A stretch of DNA of 64,000 nt from Verrucomicrobiota bacterium (GTDB taxonomy: Bacteria > Verrucomicrobiota > Verrucomicrobiia > Opitutales > Opitutaceae). The notes under the pieces were generated by a model. That model ran no database searches. It saw only the letters and a list, made by a program, of their open reading frames with translations, and was not told where the DNA came from. The DNA is taken from positions 124,001 through 188,000 of the forward strand of contig VHCJ01000001.1 in NCBI GenBank assembly GCA_016871755.1, in the 5' to 3' direction. Below, piece by piece: positions 36,156 to 45,738 of the stretch (the first letter of the stretch is position 1; every line of letters starts with the position of its first letter). Position numbers and translations under genes: made by a program.

Positions 36156-37469
36156 CTAGCCGAGAGGGGCGGTCGGAGCGCGGAGCCGGAACGCGCCCGC
36201 TCCGTCCTCGCCCGACTCGAAGGGCCGCGCGAGCACCTGCGCCTCCAGCGTCCAGCCCCGGCCGGTCGGGGATTGGAGGAACGCCGCGACCACGCCCTCA
36301 TTCTCCTCCGGCTCGAGGCTGCACGTCGAATACACCAACCGTCCCCCCGGGGCCACGCGGTCGGCCGCGGCGCGCAGCAACGCGCCTTGGTGGTCGGCAT
36401 GGCGCGCGATGTCGCCGGCCTGCAGGCGCCACCGTACGTCCACGCGATGCCGCATTACCCCGGTGTTCGAACAGGGAACGTCGAGTAGGACGCCGGCAAA
36501 CCGTTCAGGCAGACCCTGCTGCCGGAACGTCTCCGCCCGCGCCGTGGCGAGATCGATTCCCGCGACCTCCACTGTCACGCCACGCACGCGGAGAAGGTTC
36601 TCCCGGAGCCGATCCAGACGCGGACCCGGCAGGTCCAACGCCACGAGTCGTCCGGCACCCCGAAGCCGATCCGCGATCCACACGCTCTTCCCTCCCGGAG
36701 CCGCGCAGGCATCGAGCAGCGTCTCCCCGGACTCCGGCTGAAGGAGGTCCACGGCGTGGCGCGTGGCCGGATCCTGGATGTAAAGCTGGCCCGCCTGCAG
36801 CAGCGCGAGCACCTCGGTCCAGCGACCCGCCGGGACCTCGTAAAACGTCGGGGCGGGAGCGGGCCGCAGCCACTCCGGCACCGGCCCCTCGCCCCGCCAG
36901 CGCACGTGGATCCGGGCGGGGGTCTGATGCAACTCCAGCAGGCGCTGCGTCGCCTCGGGGCCAAAGGCCCGGAGCCAGCGCGCCACCAGCCACTCCGGGT
37001 GCGAAAAACGCTGCGCCAGCGACCCCACCGCCGCGTCGGTGGGCAACGGTTCCGCCAGCCCCTCCGCCATCCTCCGGACCACGGCGTTGACCAACCGCGC
37101 CTCAGAGGCACTCGCCAGCCGCTTCGCTTGGTCGACCGCATGGTGGACGACCCGCGCCACGTGACCCTCCTCGCCACCCTCGATCAATTCGAACCCCGCC
37201 GTCAGCAGCAACGCCTTGACCCGCACCCGCGGCGGCCGGGGGATCCGACGGTTGATCTCCCGCTCCAGTCGGCTGAGATGACGCAGGACTCCGAGGAAAA
37301 GATGCTGGACCCGCGCCCGCTCGGCCGGACTGAGCGTCCGGGGCAGGCTCTCCAGCAGGGCATCCGCCCGCTCCGCCCGGTCCAGCCAACGAATCAGGAG
37401 CCGCACCGCGGCGGCCCACGCGGGGGAGAAGGCGGGCGACGCAGGGGCCGAGGGCGTGGGGGACGGCAT
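36156..37469 (-). CDS. rsmB: RsmB-family 16S rRNA (cytosine-C5) methyltransferase
   Basis: A 437-residue enzyme with an N-terminal NusB-like domain (about residues 10-140) and a C-terminal SAM-dependent methyltransferase. It shows SAM motif DACAAPGGKS, the PC-motif cysteine in DVPCSNTGV, and the catalytic cysteine in YSTCSLEPEENE. The RsmB family makes m5C967 in 16S rRNA. ATG 37469 is preferred over the far-upstream ATG 37679, which would add 70 residues not seen in the family. Confidence 0.9.
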   Translation of the reverse strand: MPSPTPSAPASPAFSPAWAAAVRLLIRWLDRAERADALLESLPRTLSPAERARVQHLFLGVLRHLSRLEREINRRIPRPPRVRVKALLLTAGFELIEGGEEGHVARVVHHAVDQAKRLASASEARLVNAVVRRMAEGLAEPLPTDAAVGSLAQRFSHPEWLVARWLRAFGPEATQRLLELHQTPARIHVRWRGEGPVPEWLRPAPAPTFYEVPAGRWTEVLALLQAGQLYIQDPATRHAVDLLQPESGETLLDACAAPGGKSVWIADRLRGAGRLVALDLPGPRLDRLRENLLRVRGVTVEVAGIDLATARAETFRQQGLPERFAGVLLDVPCSNTGVMRHRVDVRWRLQAGDIARHADHQGALLRAAADRVAPGGRLVYSTCSLEPEENEGVVAAFLQSPTGRGWTLEAQVLARPFESGEDGAGAFRLRAPTAPLG

Positions 37470-37766
37470 GAAGGGGCCGAGGCTGGCAGCCGCCAGCGAC
37501 TTGCCAAGACCTAAGCCTTGACCCTGCAGTCGGAGGCGCAGCAACAGGGTGAGAGGGCGAGCGCATTTCAGAGGCGAGAGACCGGGGTTACACGGAGGGT
37601 ATTTCGACGGGAAAGAGCCACTGAGAGGCGCCGCCGGATCGCCTCGGGGCAGCCCGATCGACTGCAGAGTCTTGGCCAAGGTCGCCGGGGGATCCGGCGG
37701 GGTGACCGCAGGGGCTGATTGACATCCCCCCCTCCGGTCGGCTTTGCTCTCCCTTCTCCCTCGATT

Positions 37767-39620
37767 ATGACTTCGGACGCAGTCTCAGCGCTGATCGCAA
37801 AGAATCCGTCTCTCAAGACCCATCGGGCCAAGCTCGAATCGATGGGGGCTGGTGCGTACGTCATTCACCGGAGCTGGGGATTCGGTCAGATCAGCCGCTT
37901 CGACGAAGCCGCCCAGCGCCTGATCATCGACTTCGCCACGAAGCCGGGTCACCCGATGGATCCGGCCTTCTGCCTGACCACGATGGACGTCCTGCCGGCC
38001 AAGCACTTGCTGGTCCGCCGGGAGACGGACAAGGCGACGATTGCGAAGCTGATCGACGAGAATCCGGCCCAGCTGGTCGTCGAGGCGCTGCAAGCGTATC
38101 CGAACAACGCCACGACGGCGATCGATCTTGAGATCACCCTCGCGCAGACGATCGGCGAGGAGCGCTTCAAGAAGTGGTGGGCCAACGCCAAGAAGGAAAT
38201 CGCCAAGGACGCCCGCATCGCCGTTCCGGCGAAGAAGACCGAGTGCTACGTCCTCCGCGAGATCGCCGTTTCCGCCGAAGAGGAAATCCTCGAAAGCTTC
38301 ACCGGCACCCGCTCCGCCCGCCGCCGCATCCTGCTCGCCGAGCAACTCCTCAGCTCGCTCGAAAAGGGCGCCGCCGCCGTCGACCTCGCCACTGTCCTCG
38401 CCGGTCTCACCGAGGCCGTCCGCGACTCCAACCAGCTGGACGCCGCCGAGCGGCTCCACGGTGCCGCGGTCCGCGATGACGTCGCCCGCCGAGTGGGCGC
38501 CGACGTCGCCTCCCTCGAGCCGTCCCAGGCATCGCTGATCGCCAACCCGCGCGACCTGCCCGCGATCTCCGACCGCATCCCCGTCCACTTCCAGTCGCAC
38601 TTCCTCGAACTTATCCTCGAGACCCATCCGATCGAGGCCCGGGACATCGCGTTCAACCTGCTGAAGACCTCGCAGGGCAAGTTCACGACCGAGTGCATCA
38701 AGTTCCTCGTCGAGAAGGGCCACACTGCCGAACTCGCGAACGTCTTCAAGCGCTGGCAGACCGAACAGAATCTCCGCGCCCCGGTCCTCCTCTGGATCGT
38801 CAAGAACCGCGGCACGCCGAAGTTCGCCAAGCTGCTCGACGACATGATCACGCCGCGGCTGCTGAACGCGATTTTCTTCGCGATCGACTACGAGGCGCTC
38901 CAGTCCGCCTCCGCCCGCCGCATCCCGCTGGCCGACATCCTCAGCGAGGACACCGAGCTGATCGGCGAACTGCTCTCCCGCGCCGATCCGGAGACGGCCC
39001 GCGATCTCGCCAACACCCTCATGCTCAACCAGGGCTTCGAGGAGCTGACGAAGAAGTCCCTCCTCGCCCGGTTCATCAAGCTGTTCCCGAGCATCCAGTC
39101 CCTCGTCGCCAGCGACGCGGAGTCCAAGGAAGAGCAACTCCTCGTCTCCCGCGAGAGCTACGAGCGCAAGCGCGAGGAATACGAGACGATCGTCTCCCGC
39201 AAGATTCCCGAGAATTCCAAGGCCATCGCCACCGCCCGCGAGCACGGCGATCTCAAGGAGAACTCCGAGTACAAGATGGCCAAGCAGGACCAGCAGGTCC
39301 TCATCGCGCAGAAGAGCCTGCTCGAGCGCGACCTCGGCCGCGCCCGCATCACCGACTTCCGCGAGGCCACCACCGACCAGATCAGCGTCGGCAGCGTCGT
39401 CGAAATCCGCAGCCTCACCAGCGGCGCCACGACGCGCTACACGATCCTCGGCGCCTGGGACAGCGATCCCGACAACCACGTCATCGCCTACAAGACGCCC
39501 CTCGGCCTCGCCCTGCTCGGCCGCCGCGTCGGCGACGAGGTAAAGGTCAAGATCGGCGCCTCCGAGGACAGCTACGCGGTCACGTCCATCGCCCGCTACG
39601 TCGACCGGAACCCGGCCTGA
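37767..39620 (+). CDS. GreA/GreB-domain elongation factor with long N-terminal extension
   Basis: A 617-residue protein. Its last ~160 residues are a GreA/GreB factor: a coiled coil (YERKREEYETIVSRKIPENS, then AREHGDLKENSEYKMAKQDQ, which contains the acidic loop type of Gre tips) and the C-terminal FKBP-like domain (DQISVGSVVEI to VTSIARYV). Gre factors stimulate transcript cleavage by stalled RNA polymerase. Normal GreA is about 158 residues, so some 450 residues are added at the front; these look helical and repeat-like and begin with YVIHRSWGFGQI. ATG 37767 is the likely start. Confidence 0.82.
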   Translation: MTSDAVSALIAKNPSLKTHRAKLESMGAGAYVIHRSWGFGQISRFDEAAQRLIIDFATKPGHPMDPAFCLTTMDVLPAKHLLVRRETDKATIAKLIDENPAQLVVEALQAYPNNATTAIDLEITLAQTIGEERFKKWWANAKKEIAKDARIAVPAKKTECYVLREIAVSAEEEILESFTGTRSARRRILLAEQLLSSLEKGAAAVDLATVLAGLTEAVRDSNQLDAAERLHGAAVRDDVARRVGADVASLEPSQASLIANPRDLPAISDRIPVHFQSHFLELILETHPIEARDIAFNLLKTSQGKFTTECIKFLVEKGHTAELANVFKRWQTEQNLRAPVLLWIVKNRGTPKFAKLLDDMITPRLLNAIFFAIDYEALQSASARRIPLADILSEDTELIGELLSRADPETARDLANTLMLNQGFEELTKKSLLARFIKLFPSIQSLVASDAESKEEQLLVSRESYERKREEYETIVSRKIPENSKAIATAREHGDLKENSEYKMAKQDQQVLIAQKSLLERDLGRARITDFREATTDQISVGSVVEIRSLTSGATTRYTILGAWDSDPDNHVIAYKTPLGLALLGRRVGDEVKVKIGASEDSYAVTSIARYVDRNPA

Positions 39621-39816
39621 GCCGGTCCGGGCCGCCACCCAGCCCTCCACCGATCCAACCTCCCGGCGGTCGGTCCGTCAGGGGGTGAGCATGGCGATCG
39701 GCGGTCCGGTCGCCCCCCTTGGCGTCCGCGCCCCCGCCCCGCTCGGGCAGGAGGCTCCCAAACTGCGGCGCAGGAGCGGGTTTGACGCCAGTCGCGCCGT
39801 CCGCCAACGTCCGAGG

Positions 39817-40191
39817 ATGGACTCCACCCCAACTCCCCCCCCGGCCGCCCCGCTTTCCAACGACGCGAAGATGTGGGCGACGCTCTGCCACCTGTCCGCT
39901 CTCAGCGGTTTCATCGTGCCCTTCGGCTCCCTGATCGGTCCGCTCATCATTTGGCAGCTGAAGAAGAACGAGTTCCCGATCGTCGATGATCAGGGCAAGG
40001 AAGCCCTGAACTTCCAGATCACCACCCTGATCGCCGCCATCGTCTCCGGCATCCTGATCTTCGTGGCGATCGGCATCGTGCTGCTCATCGTGGTCGCTAT
40101 CGCGTCCCTGGTGCTCACCATCATCGCCGCGATCAAGGCCAACAACGGGGAAACCTACCGGTACCCGTTCGCCCTGAGGCTCATCAAGTAA
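39817..40191 (+). CDS. DUF4870 small membrane protein
   Basis: A 124-residue protein with the DUF4870 pattern: KMWATLCHLSALSGFIVPF, then GPLIIWQLKKNEFPIVDDQG and KEALNFQIT, and two to three hydrophobic helices. ATG 39817 begins after a Pro-rich leader. The function of the family is unknown. The next gene starts 22 bp downstream in the same direction. Confidence 0.88.
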   Translation: MDSTPTPPPAAPLSNDAKMWATLCHLSALSGFIVPFGSLIGPLIIWQLKKNEFPIVDDQGKEALNFQITTLIAAIVSGILIFVAIGIVLLIVVAIASLVLTIIAAIKANNGETYRYPFALRLIK

Positions 40192-40213
40192 GGATGAGCC
40201 CGGCCCGAACCGC

Positions 40214-41188
40214 GTGAACGCCTGCTGGGACCTGCTCAAGCTCCTCGCGGATCCGACGCGGCTGCGCCTGCTCTCCCTGCTGCACCGGGAGGAACTCTCG
40301 GTGGCGGAGTTGCAGGACATTCTGGGCATGGCCCAGTCCCGCATCTCGTCGCAGTTGGCGCTGCTGCGGCAGGCGGGACTGGTCTCCGACCGGCGCGACG
40401 GCAAGAAAGCCTTCTACTCGCTGCATCCCGGGCTGTCCGGCGCCCAGCAGGACCTGCTGCGCGCCGCCTGGGATGCGGTCGCGGGGGAATTGGGGGCCGA
40501 CCGCGACAACCTGGAGCGGATCCTCGCCAGGCGGCGGGCGCATCAGGAGCAGTACTTCAACCTGATCGCGGGCAAGCTCGGCCGAAACTACTGTCCGGGC
40601 CGGTCATGGCAGGCCATCGGCCACCTCGCCCTCCGTCTCGCTCCACCCGTCGTGGTGGCCGACCTCGGCGCCGGCGAGGGGCTGATCTCCCAACTCCTCG
40701 CCCGGCGCGCCCGGCAGGTCTGGTGCATCGACAACTCGCCCCGCATGGTCGAGGTCGGCTCCGAGCTCGCCGCCCGCAACAGGCTGAGCAATCTGACCTA
40801 CCGCCTCGGCGACATTGAAAAGGTGCCGCTGCCCGACGAGTCCGTCGACGTCGCCATCCTCAGCCAGGCGCTGCACCACGCCCATCATCCCCAGACCGCG
40901 GTGAACGAGGCCTTCCGCATCCTGCGGCGCGGCGGCCAGTTGGTGGTGCTCGACCTCAAGGCGCACGGCTTCGAGCGGGCCCGCGAACTCTACGCGGATG
41001 TCTGGCTGGGGTTCGGGGAAAGCGCCCTGCACCGCTTCCTGCGGCAGGCCGGCTTCGAGCAGGTCGAGGTTTCCCTCGTTGCCCGCGAAGAGCAGGAGCC
41101 GCACTTCGAGACCATCCTCGCCTGCGGCATCCGACCCGGCAGCGCCTCCGCCATCCCCGCCGCCCCCGCCGCCGCGGCACTGGACTAG
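40214..41188 (+). CDS. ArsR-type regulator fused to SAM-dependent methyltransferase
   Basis: A 324-residue two-domain protein. Residues 1-90 are an ArsR winged helix (LLADPTRLRLLSLLHREELS, QSRISSQLALLRQAGLV), without an obvious Cys metal site. Residues about 130-300 are a class I methyltransferase (VADLGAGEGLISQLLARRA, SQALHHAHHP). Such fusions occur widely and are thought to tie transcription to methylation metabolism; the substrate is not known. The start is GTG 40214. Confidence 0.88.
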   Translation: MNACWDLLKLLADPTRLRLLSLLHREELSVAELQDILGMAQSRISSQLALLRQAGLVSDRRDGKKAFYSLHPGLSGAQQDLLRAAWDAVAGELGADRDNLERILARRRAHQEQYFNLIAGKLGRNYCPGRSWQAIGHLALRLAPPVVVADLGAGEGLISQLLARRARQVWCIDNSPRMVEVGSELAARNRLSNLTYRLGDIEKVPLPDESVDVAILSQALHHAHHPQTAVNEAFRILRRGGQLVVLDLKAHGFERARELYADVWLGFGESALHRFLRQAGFEQVEVSLVAREEQEPHFETILACGIRPGSASAIPAAPAAAALD

Positions 41189-41252
41189 TCAGCGGGCGGA
41201 CTCCAGCCGCCCACAGCCGCCGCCAACGCACCGCATCCGTCGGTGCGCAGCC

Positions 41253-43022
41253 TCACTCAAAGCGCACGCGGGCGCGGTGGAACTGCTCACAGAGCGCGAG
41301 CACATCGCGACCGCCGGAAAGCGTCAGGGCTTCCTCCGCGAGCACCCGCGCATCCGCCAGCGTCAGCGCGCGCACGACGTACCTCACCGCCGGGATCAGC
41401 GGCGGGGTCATGCTGAGTTCATCCACCCCGAGTCCGAGCAGCAGCGGCGCCAGCACGGGATCGCCCGCCATTTCGCCGCAGACGCTCACCTTGATGCCGG
41501 CGGCGTGGGCCTCGCGGACGATGTGCCGGATCGTGCGGATGACGGCCGGGTGCGTGGGTTCGTACAGGTGCGCGATGCGGTCGTTCACCCGATCAATCGC
41601 GAGCAGGTACTGAATGAGGTCGTTGGTCCCGATGCTGAAGAAGGCATTCCGCGTCGCGAGCAGGTCCGCCGTGTACGCCGCGCTCGGGATCTCGATCATC
41701 GAGCCCACCGCCAGGGTCTCGTCGAAGGCGACGCCCGCCGCGCGAAGTTCCTCGCGGCACTCCTCCAGCACGACATTCGCCCGCGCCAGTTCCTCGCACC
41801 CGCTGATCATCGGGTACATGAGCTTCACGTTGCCGTAGGCGCTGGCCCGCAGGATCGCCCGGAGCTGCTCCTTGAAGAGGTTCGGGTTCTCCAGGCAGAA
41901 ACGGATCGCCCGGAAACCCAGGAAGGGGTTGTCCTCCCGCGGAAAGAGGCCGGGGTTGCCCTCCATCGCCTTGTCGCCGCCGAGGTCGAGCGAGCGGATC
42001 ACCACCGTCGCCGGCGCCAGTTGCTCCGCCACCTTGCGGTAAGCCTCAAACTGCTCCTCCTCGCCCGGAATGTGCGAGCCGTTCAGGTACAGGAACTCCG
42101 TCCGGTACAGGCCCACACCCGCGGCGCGGTAGTCCTTCACCAGCGGGACCTCCTCGGCGTTCTCGATGTTCGCCCGCAACACCACCTCCACTCCATCGAG
42201 CGTGACCGAGGGCCGCTGGTTGGCCTGCAGCAGCCGCTCCTCGAGGGACTTTTTCTGGACCTGGATCTTGCCGTACCGGAACAGCGTCTGCTCCGACGGG
42301 TGCACGATCACCAAGCCGTCGTAGCCGTCGACGAGGATCCAGTCACCATGATGCACCTTGGCGCTGAGGCCGCGGGCGCCGACCACCGCCGGGACCTTCA
42401 TCGAGCGGGCGACGATGACCGCGTGACTGGTCTTGCTGCCCGAATCCGTGATCACCCCCAAGGCGTGACTGCGGTCGATGCTGGCCGCATCCGAGGGGGA
42501 AATGTCGTTGGCAACGACGACCCGTTTATCGACGAGGCGGGAGAGGTTTTCCGAGGACTGCCCGAGGAGGTTCGCCAGCACGCGCTGCGCGACGTCGCGG
42601 ATGTCCCCCGACCGCTCCCGCAGGTACTCATCGTCAATCTGCGTGAAGGCATCGACGTACCGGCGGGCGACGTCGTTGAAGCAGCTCTCGATGTTCCGCC
42701 CGGACTTTTCGAAGGAGCGAATCGTCTCCGCGATCAGGGCCTGGTCCTCAAGCACGAGGAGATGCGCATCGAAGATCCGGGCTTCGTCCGCGCCGAGGTT
42801 GCGCTCCACCTCGTCGCGGATGCGCTGGATCTGCTCGCGCGTCACGAGGATCGCCCGCTCGAACCGGGCCACTTCCTCCAACCACTTCCCGGACTCGACC
42901 TCGTACGTCGGCACCTCCAGATCGGACTGCAGATAGACAAACACCTGCCCATACGCGATCCCGTGCGAGGCGGCGATGCCTTGCACCACGAGTTCGGGCT
43001 TCGGGTGGGCCTGCTCGGACAT
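41253..43022 (-). CDS. ptsI: PTS enzyme I (phosphoenolpyruvate-protein phosphotransferase)
   Basis: A 589-residue enzyme I, which takes phosphate from PEP and passes it to HPr. The phospho-histidine is H200 in GSKTSHAVIVARS. The PEP-binding half holds GVGLYRTEFLYL, and the catalytic Cys appears in VCGEMAGDP near the C-terminus. No ptsH or EII gene adjoins, so HPr must be encoded elsewhere and the role may be regulatory. ispE lies 134 bp upstream on the same strand. Confidence 0.95.
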   Translation of the reverse strand: MSEQAHPKPELVVQGIAASHGIAYGQVFVYLQSDLEVPTYEVESGKWLEEVARFERAILVTREQIQRIRDEVERNLGADEARIFDAHLLVLEDQALIAETIRSFEKSGRNIESCFNDVARRYVDAFTQIDDEYLRERSGDIRDVAQRVLANLLGQSSENLSRLVDKRVVVANDISPSDAASIDRSHALGVITDSGSKTSHAVIVARSMKVPAVVGARGLSAKVHHGDWILVDGYDGLVIVHPSEQTLFRYGKIQVQKKSLEERLLQANQRPSVTLDGVEVVLRANIENAEEVPLVKDYRAAGVGLYRTEFLYLNGSHIPGEEEQFEAYRKVAEQLAPATVVIRSLDLGGDKAMEGNPGLFPREDNPFLGFRAIRFCLENPNLFKEQLRAILRASAYGNVKLMYPMISGCEELARANVVLEECREELRAAGVAFDETLAVGSMIEIPSAAYTADLLATRNAFFSIGTNDLIQYLLAIDRVNDRIAHLYEPTHPAVIRTIRHIVREAHAAGIKVSVCGEMAGDPVLAPLLLGLGVDELSMTPPLIPAVRYVVRALTLADARVLAEEALTLSGGRDVLALCEQFHRARVRFE

Positions 43023-43156
43023 GGAGGGGAATGGCGCCGGGTCGGAGGGGGTGCGACGACGCCGGGGGGAGCTTTAGCCCCGCCTGCAGAGAGGGGTCAA
43101 CGCGGATTTCCGTCGCGCCACAAAAGCATGCCGTCCGGGCGCGGCGCGCACGCGGT

Positions 43157-44068
43157 TCACGCCAGCCGGGTCGCCGCGAAGAACGCCTCCGCGCCCCACG
43201 CCGCGAACACCCTTGCCCGAAGGGCCTCGGTCACCGCCGCCAGCCGCGGTGCGGGCACTCCGTCCGGCGCGAACGCAAAGCAGCAACTGCCGCTGCCGCT
43301 CATGCGCACGTCCAGTTCCAGTTCCTCCCGCACCTGGTCCGCGAGCGCAGGCAGGGCGAGGTACTTGCCAAACGCGACGCGCTCCAGGGTGTTGCCGGGC
43401 AGCGCCCGGAGCGGAGCGGCCGGATCGGCGAGCCATCGCGCCAAGGCCGCCTCAGCCTCGTCCGGTCGTTCGTACGCCGTCGCGCCCAGCGCCGCGAGCC
43501 GCCGGAACGCCCACGGGGTCTCGATGCCCCAAGCAGGCTTGAAGAGCCACACCGGCCGACCCGAGACCCGCCGCGCCACCGCCGCCGCCACCGGTTCAAT
43601 CCGTTCCCCACGGCCGCGCATCAACACCGGTCCGTCCGCCAGAAAGAGCGGGCAATCCGACCCCAGCTGCGCCGCCAATCCCGCCCGCACGCTGGCGCTC
43701 AAACGGGTCCCCGCCAGGCGATCCAAGGCCCGCAGCGCCGTCGTCGCATTGCTGCTGCCCCCGCCCAGCCCCGCCCCACGGGGAATGCGTTTCTCGAGGT
43801 GAAAGTGCACGCCACCCGTCCAACCCGACACCGCCCGGAAGGCCTGCTCGGCGCGGAGGACGAGGTTGCTCGCATCCACCGGCAGCGTGGGGTCATCGCA
43901 GGTCAGGCTCGCCGTCCCATCCGGACCCGGCATCACCGTCAGCGTATCCGCCAGCGCCAGCGGGCTGACGAGCGACACGAGTTCGTGGAAGCCGTCGGCG
44001 CGGCGGCCGACCACGGCGAGCGTGAGGTTCAGCTTGGCCGGCGAGGAGAGGACAAGGGCGGTGCTCAC
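43157..44068 (-). CDS. ispE: 4-diphosphocytidyl-2-C-methyl-D-erythritol kinase
   Basis: A 303-residue GHMP kinase of the MEP isoprenoid pathway. It starts with the family block SSPAKLNLTLAVVGRRADGF, and the ATP loop is PRGAGLGGGSSNA. GTG 44068 is preferred, since ATG 44122 would add 18 residues before the conserved N-terminus. It lies divergent from pyrF-ispD-ispF, so three consecutive MEP enzymes are clustered here. Confidence 0.94.
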   Translation of the reverse strand: MSTALVLSSPAKLNLTLAVVGRRADGFHELVSLVSPLALADTLTVMPGPDGTASLTCDDPTLPVDASNLVLRAEQAFRAVSGWTGGVHFHLEKRIPRGAGLGGGSSNATTALRALDRLAGTRLSASVRAGLAAQLGSDCPLFLADGPVLMRGRGERIEPVAAAVARRVSGRPVWLFKPAWGIETPWAFRRLAALGATAYERPDEAEAALARWLADPAAPLRALPGNTLERVAFGKYLALPALADQVREELELDVRMSGSGSCCFAFAPDGVPAPRLAAVTEALRARVFAAWGAEAFFAATRLA

Positions 44069-44207
44069 GGGGAACAGTCCCAGCCTGCACGCAGTCGCCA
44101 CCCAAGCTGAAGCCGAAACCATCCGCTTTCCCGGTTTGCCAGCCGGCGTACCGGAGGCCTATTCCTGAGGGGCTCCCTCGTTTCGCCTTCGTTCCTCCTC
44201 CTTCTCC

Positions 44208-44915
44208 ATGGCCTGCGATCTCATCCTTGTCCTCGACGAACCGTCCCCCCGCGTGGTCCAGCCGCTCCTGCGCGCCCTTTCCGGGGAGATTCGCTGGGTG
44301 AAGATCGGGCTGCAGATGTTCACCGCCTGCGGTCCGGACTGCGTGCGCGAGATCGCCGAGCAGGGCTTTAAGGTCTTCCTCGATCTCAAGCTCCACGACA
44401 TCCCGAACACCGTGGGCCACGCCGTGGAATCCGCCGCCCGCCTGCCCATCCACATGCTCACGCTCCACACCTGCGGCGGAGCGGAAATGATGCGCCGGGC
44501 CGTCGCCGCCCAGCGGGCCACGCGGCCCGAGCTGCTGCTGCTCGGCGTGACGGTCCTGACGTCGATGGGGACGGCCGACCTGAACGCCGTCGGCGTGCCC
44601 GGCGCCCCCGAGGACCAGGTGCTGCGGCTGGCGAAACTCGCCACCGACTCCGGCCTCGCGGGTCTGGTCTGCTCCCCGCTGGAAATCGCCCCGCTGCGCG
44701 CGGTCCTCCCCGCCGCCACACAGCTGATCACCCCCGGCATCCGGCCAAGCGGCGCGAAGGCCGATGACCAGACGCGCGTCCTCACCCCGGCCCAAGCGGC
44801 CGCCGCCGGCGCCAACTTCCTCGTGGTCGGGCGCCCGATCTCGCAGGCCACAGACCCCGCCGCCGCCGCCCGCGCCATCCTCGCGGAAATCGCCGGCCGC
44901 GGCGCCACGCCATGA
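44208..44915 (+). CDS. pyrF: Orotidine 5'-phosphate decarboxylase
   Basis: A 235-residue enzyme for the last step of UMP synthesis. The catalytic D-x-K-x-x-D is D59-K61-D64 in FLDLKLHDIPNTV. The phosphate-binding end reads TPGIRPSGAKADDQTRVLTP. Normal length. The stop overlaps the ispD start (ATGA). Confidence 0.97.
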   Translation: MACDLILVLDEPSPRVVQPLLRALSGEIRWVKIGLQMFTACGPDCVREIAEQGFKVFLDLKLHDIPNTVGHAVESAARLPIHMLTLHTCGGAEMMRRAVAAQRATRPELLLLGVTVLTSMGTADLNAVGVPGAPEDQVLRLAKLATDSGLAGLVCSPLEIAPLRAVLPAATQLITPGIRPSGAKADDQTRVLTPAQAAAAGANFLVVGRPISQATDPAAAARAILAEIAGRGATP

Positions 44916-45601
44916 GCCGCACCGCCGCCATTCTCCTCGCCGCGGGCAGCGGCCGCCGGATGGACGGGGTCGTCGAGGACAAGGTCCTCGCCCCCCTCGC
45001 CGGGAAACCCGCCTTCGCCCACGTCGTCGCCGCCTTCCTCGCCAGCCACGCCGTCGACTTCTACGTCATCGTCCACCGCGATGCCGCGCAGTCGCTCCGG
45101 CTCTCCGCCTACGCCCCCACCCCCGCACACTTCGTCCGCGGCGGCGCGGAACGTCAGGACTCCGTCGCCCGCGCCCTCGCCGTCCTGCCCGACGACGTCG
45201 CCCACGTCTTCATCCACGACTGCGCCCGCCCGCTCATCCGGCCCGAGCAGATCGCCGCGCTGCGCCGCATCGTGCTGCGCGAGGAGGCCGTCGCCCTCGC
45301 CCACCGGGTCACCGATACAGTCAAGGTCCACCAGGACTCCGGCCACCTCCGCACGCTCGACCGCTCCCGTCTCTGGGCTATGGAGACTCCCCAGGTGTTC
45401 GCGCGTCCGCTCATCGTGCGCGCCTACGCCCGCGTCGCCGCACGGGGCCAGCGGATCACCGACGATGCCCAGGCCGTCGAGGGCCTGCGCCATCCGATCG
45501 CCTTGCTCGAAAATCCCCACCCGAATCCCAAGCTCACCACCCCCGCCGACCTCGCATGGTGCGAGTACCTGCTCCGCCAGCGTCACGCCGCCGAGGCCTG
45601 A
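44912..45601 (+). CDS. ispD: 2-C-methyl-D-erythritol 4-phosphate cytidylyltransferase
   Basis: A 229-residue MEP-pathway enzyme that joins CTP to methylerythritol phosphate. The nucleotide loop ILLAAGSGRRM is at the N-terminus, followed by DKVLAPLAGKP, GGAERQDSV and IHDCARPLI. It is coupled to pyrF by ATGA, with ispF 137 bp downstream. Confidence 0.95.
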   Translation: MSRTAAILLAAGSGRRMDGVVEDKVLAPLAGKPAFAHVVAAFLASHAVDFYVIVHRDAAQSLRLSAYAPTPAHFVRGGAERQDSVARALAVLPDDVAHVFIHDCARPLIRPEQIAALRRIVLREEAVALAHRVTDTVKVHQDSGHLRTLDRSRLWAMETPQVFARPLIVRAYARVAARGQRITDDAQAVEGLRHPIALLENPHPNPKLTTPADLAWCEYLLRQRHAAEA

Positions 45602-45738
45602 GGCCCCGGCACAGCCGGACCCGCTTTCCCGCGCCTTCCCTCTCCTCCGCTCGTCGCTCTCCTCCACCCGTCGCTTTTCTTCGCCCCTCGCTCGCGGATG
45701 GTCCTTCCCTCTCTCCCGGCGACGCTCCCCTTCCTCCC

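Noticed and set aside
37785-39650. A 621-codon open frame antisense to the greA-like gene
   Set aside because: It mirrors a strongly coding gene in GC-rich DNA, and its predicted protein is low-complexity and acidic with no recognisable motif.
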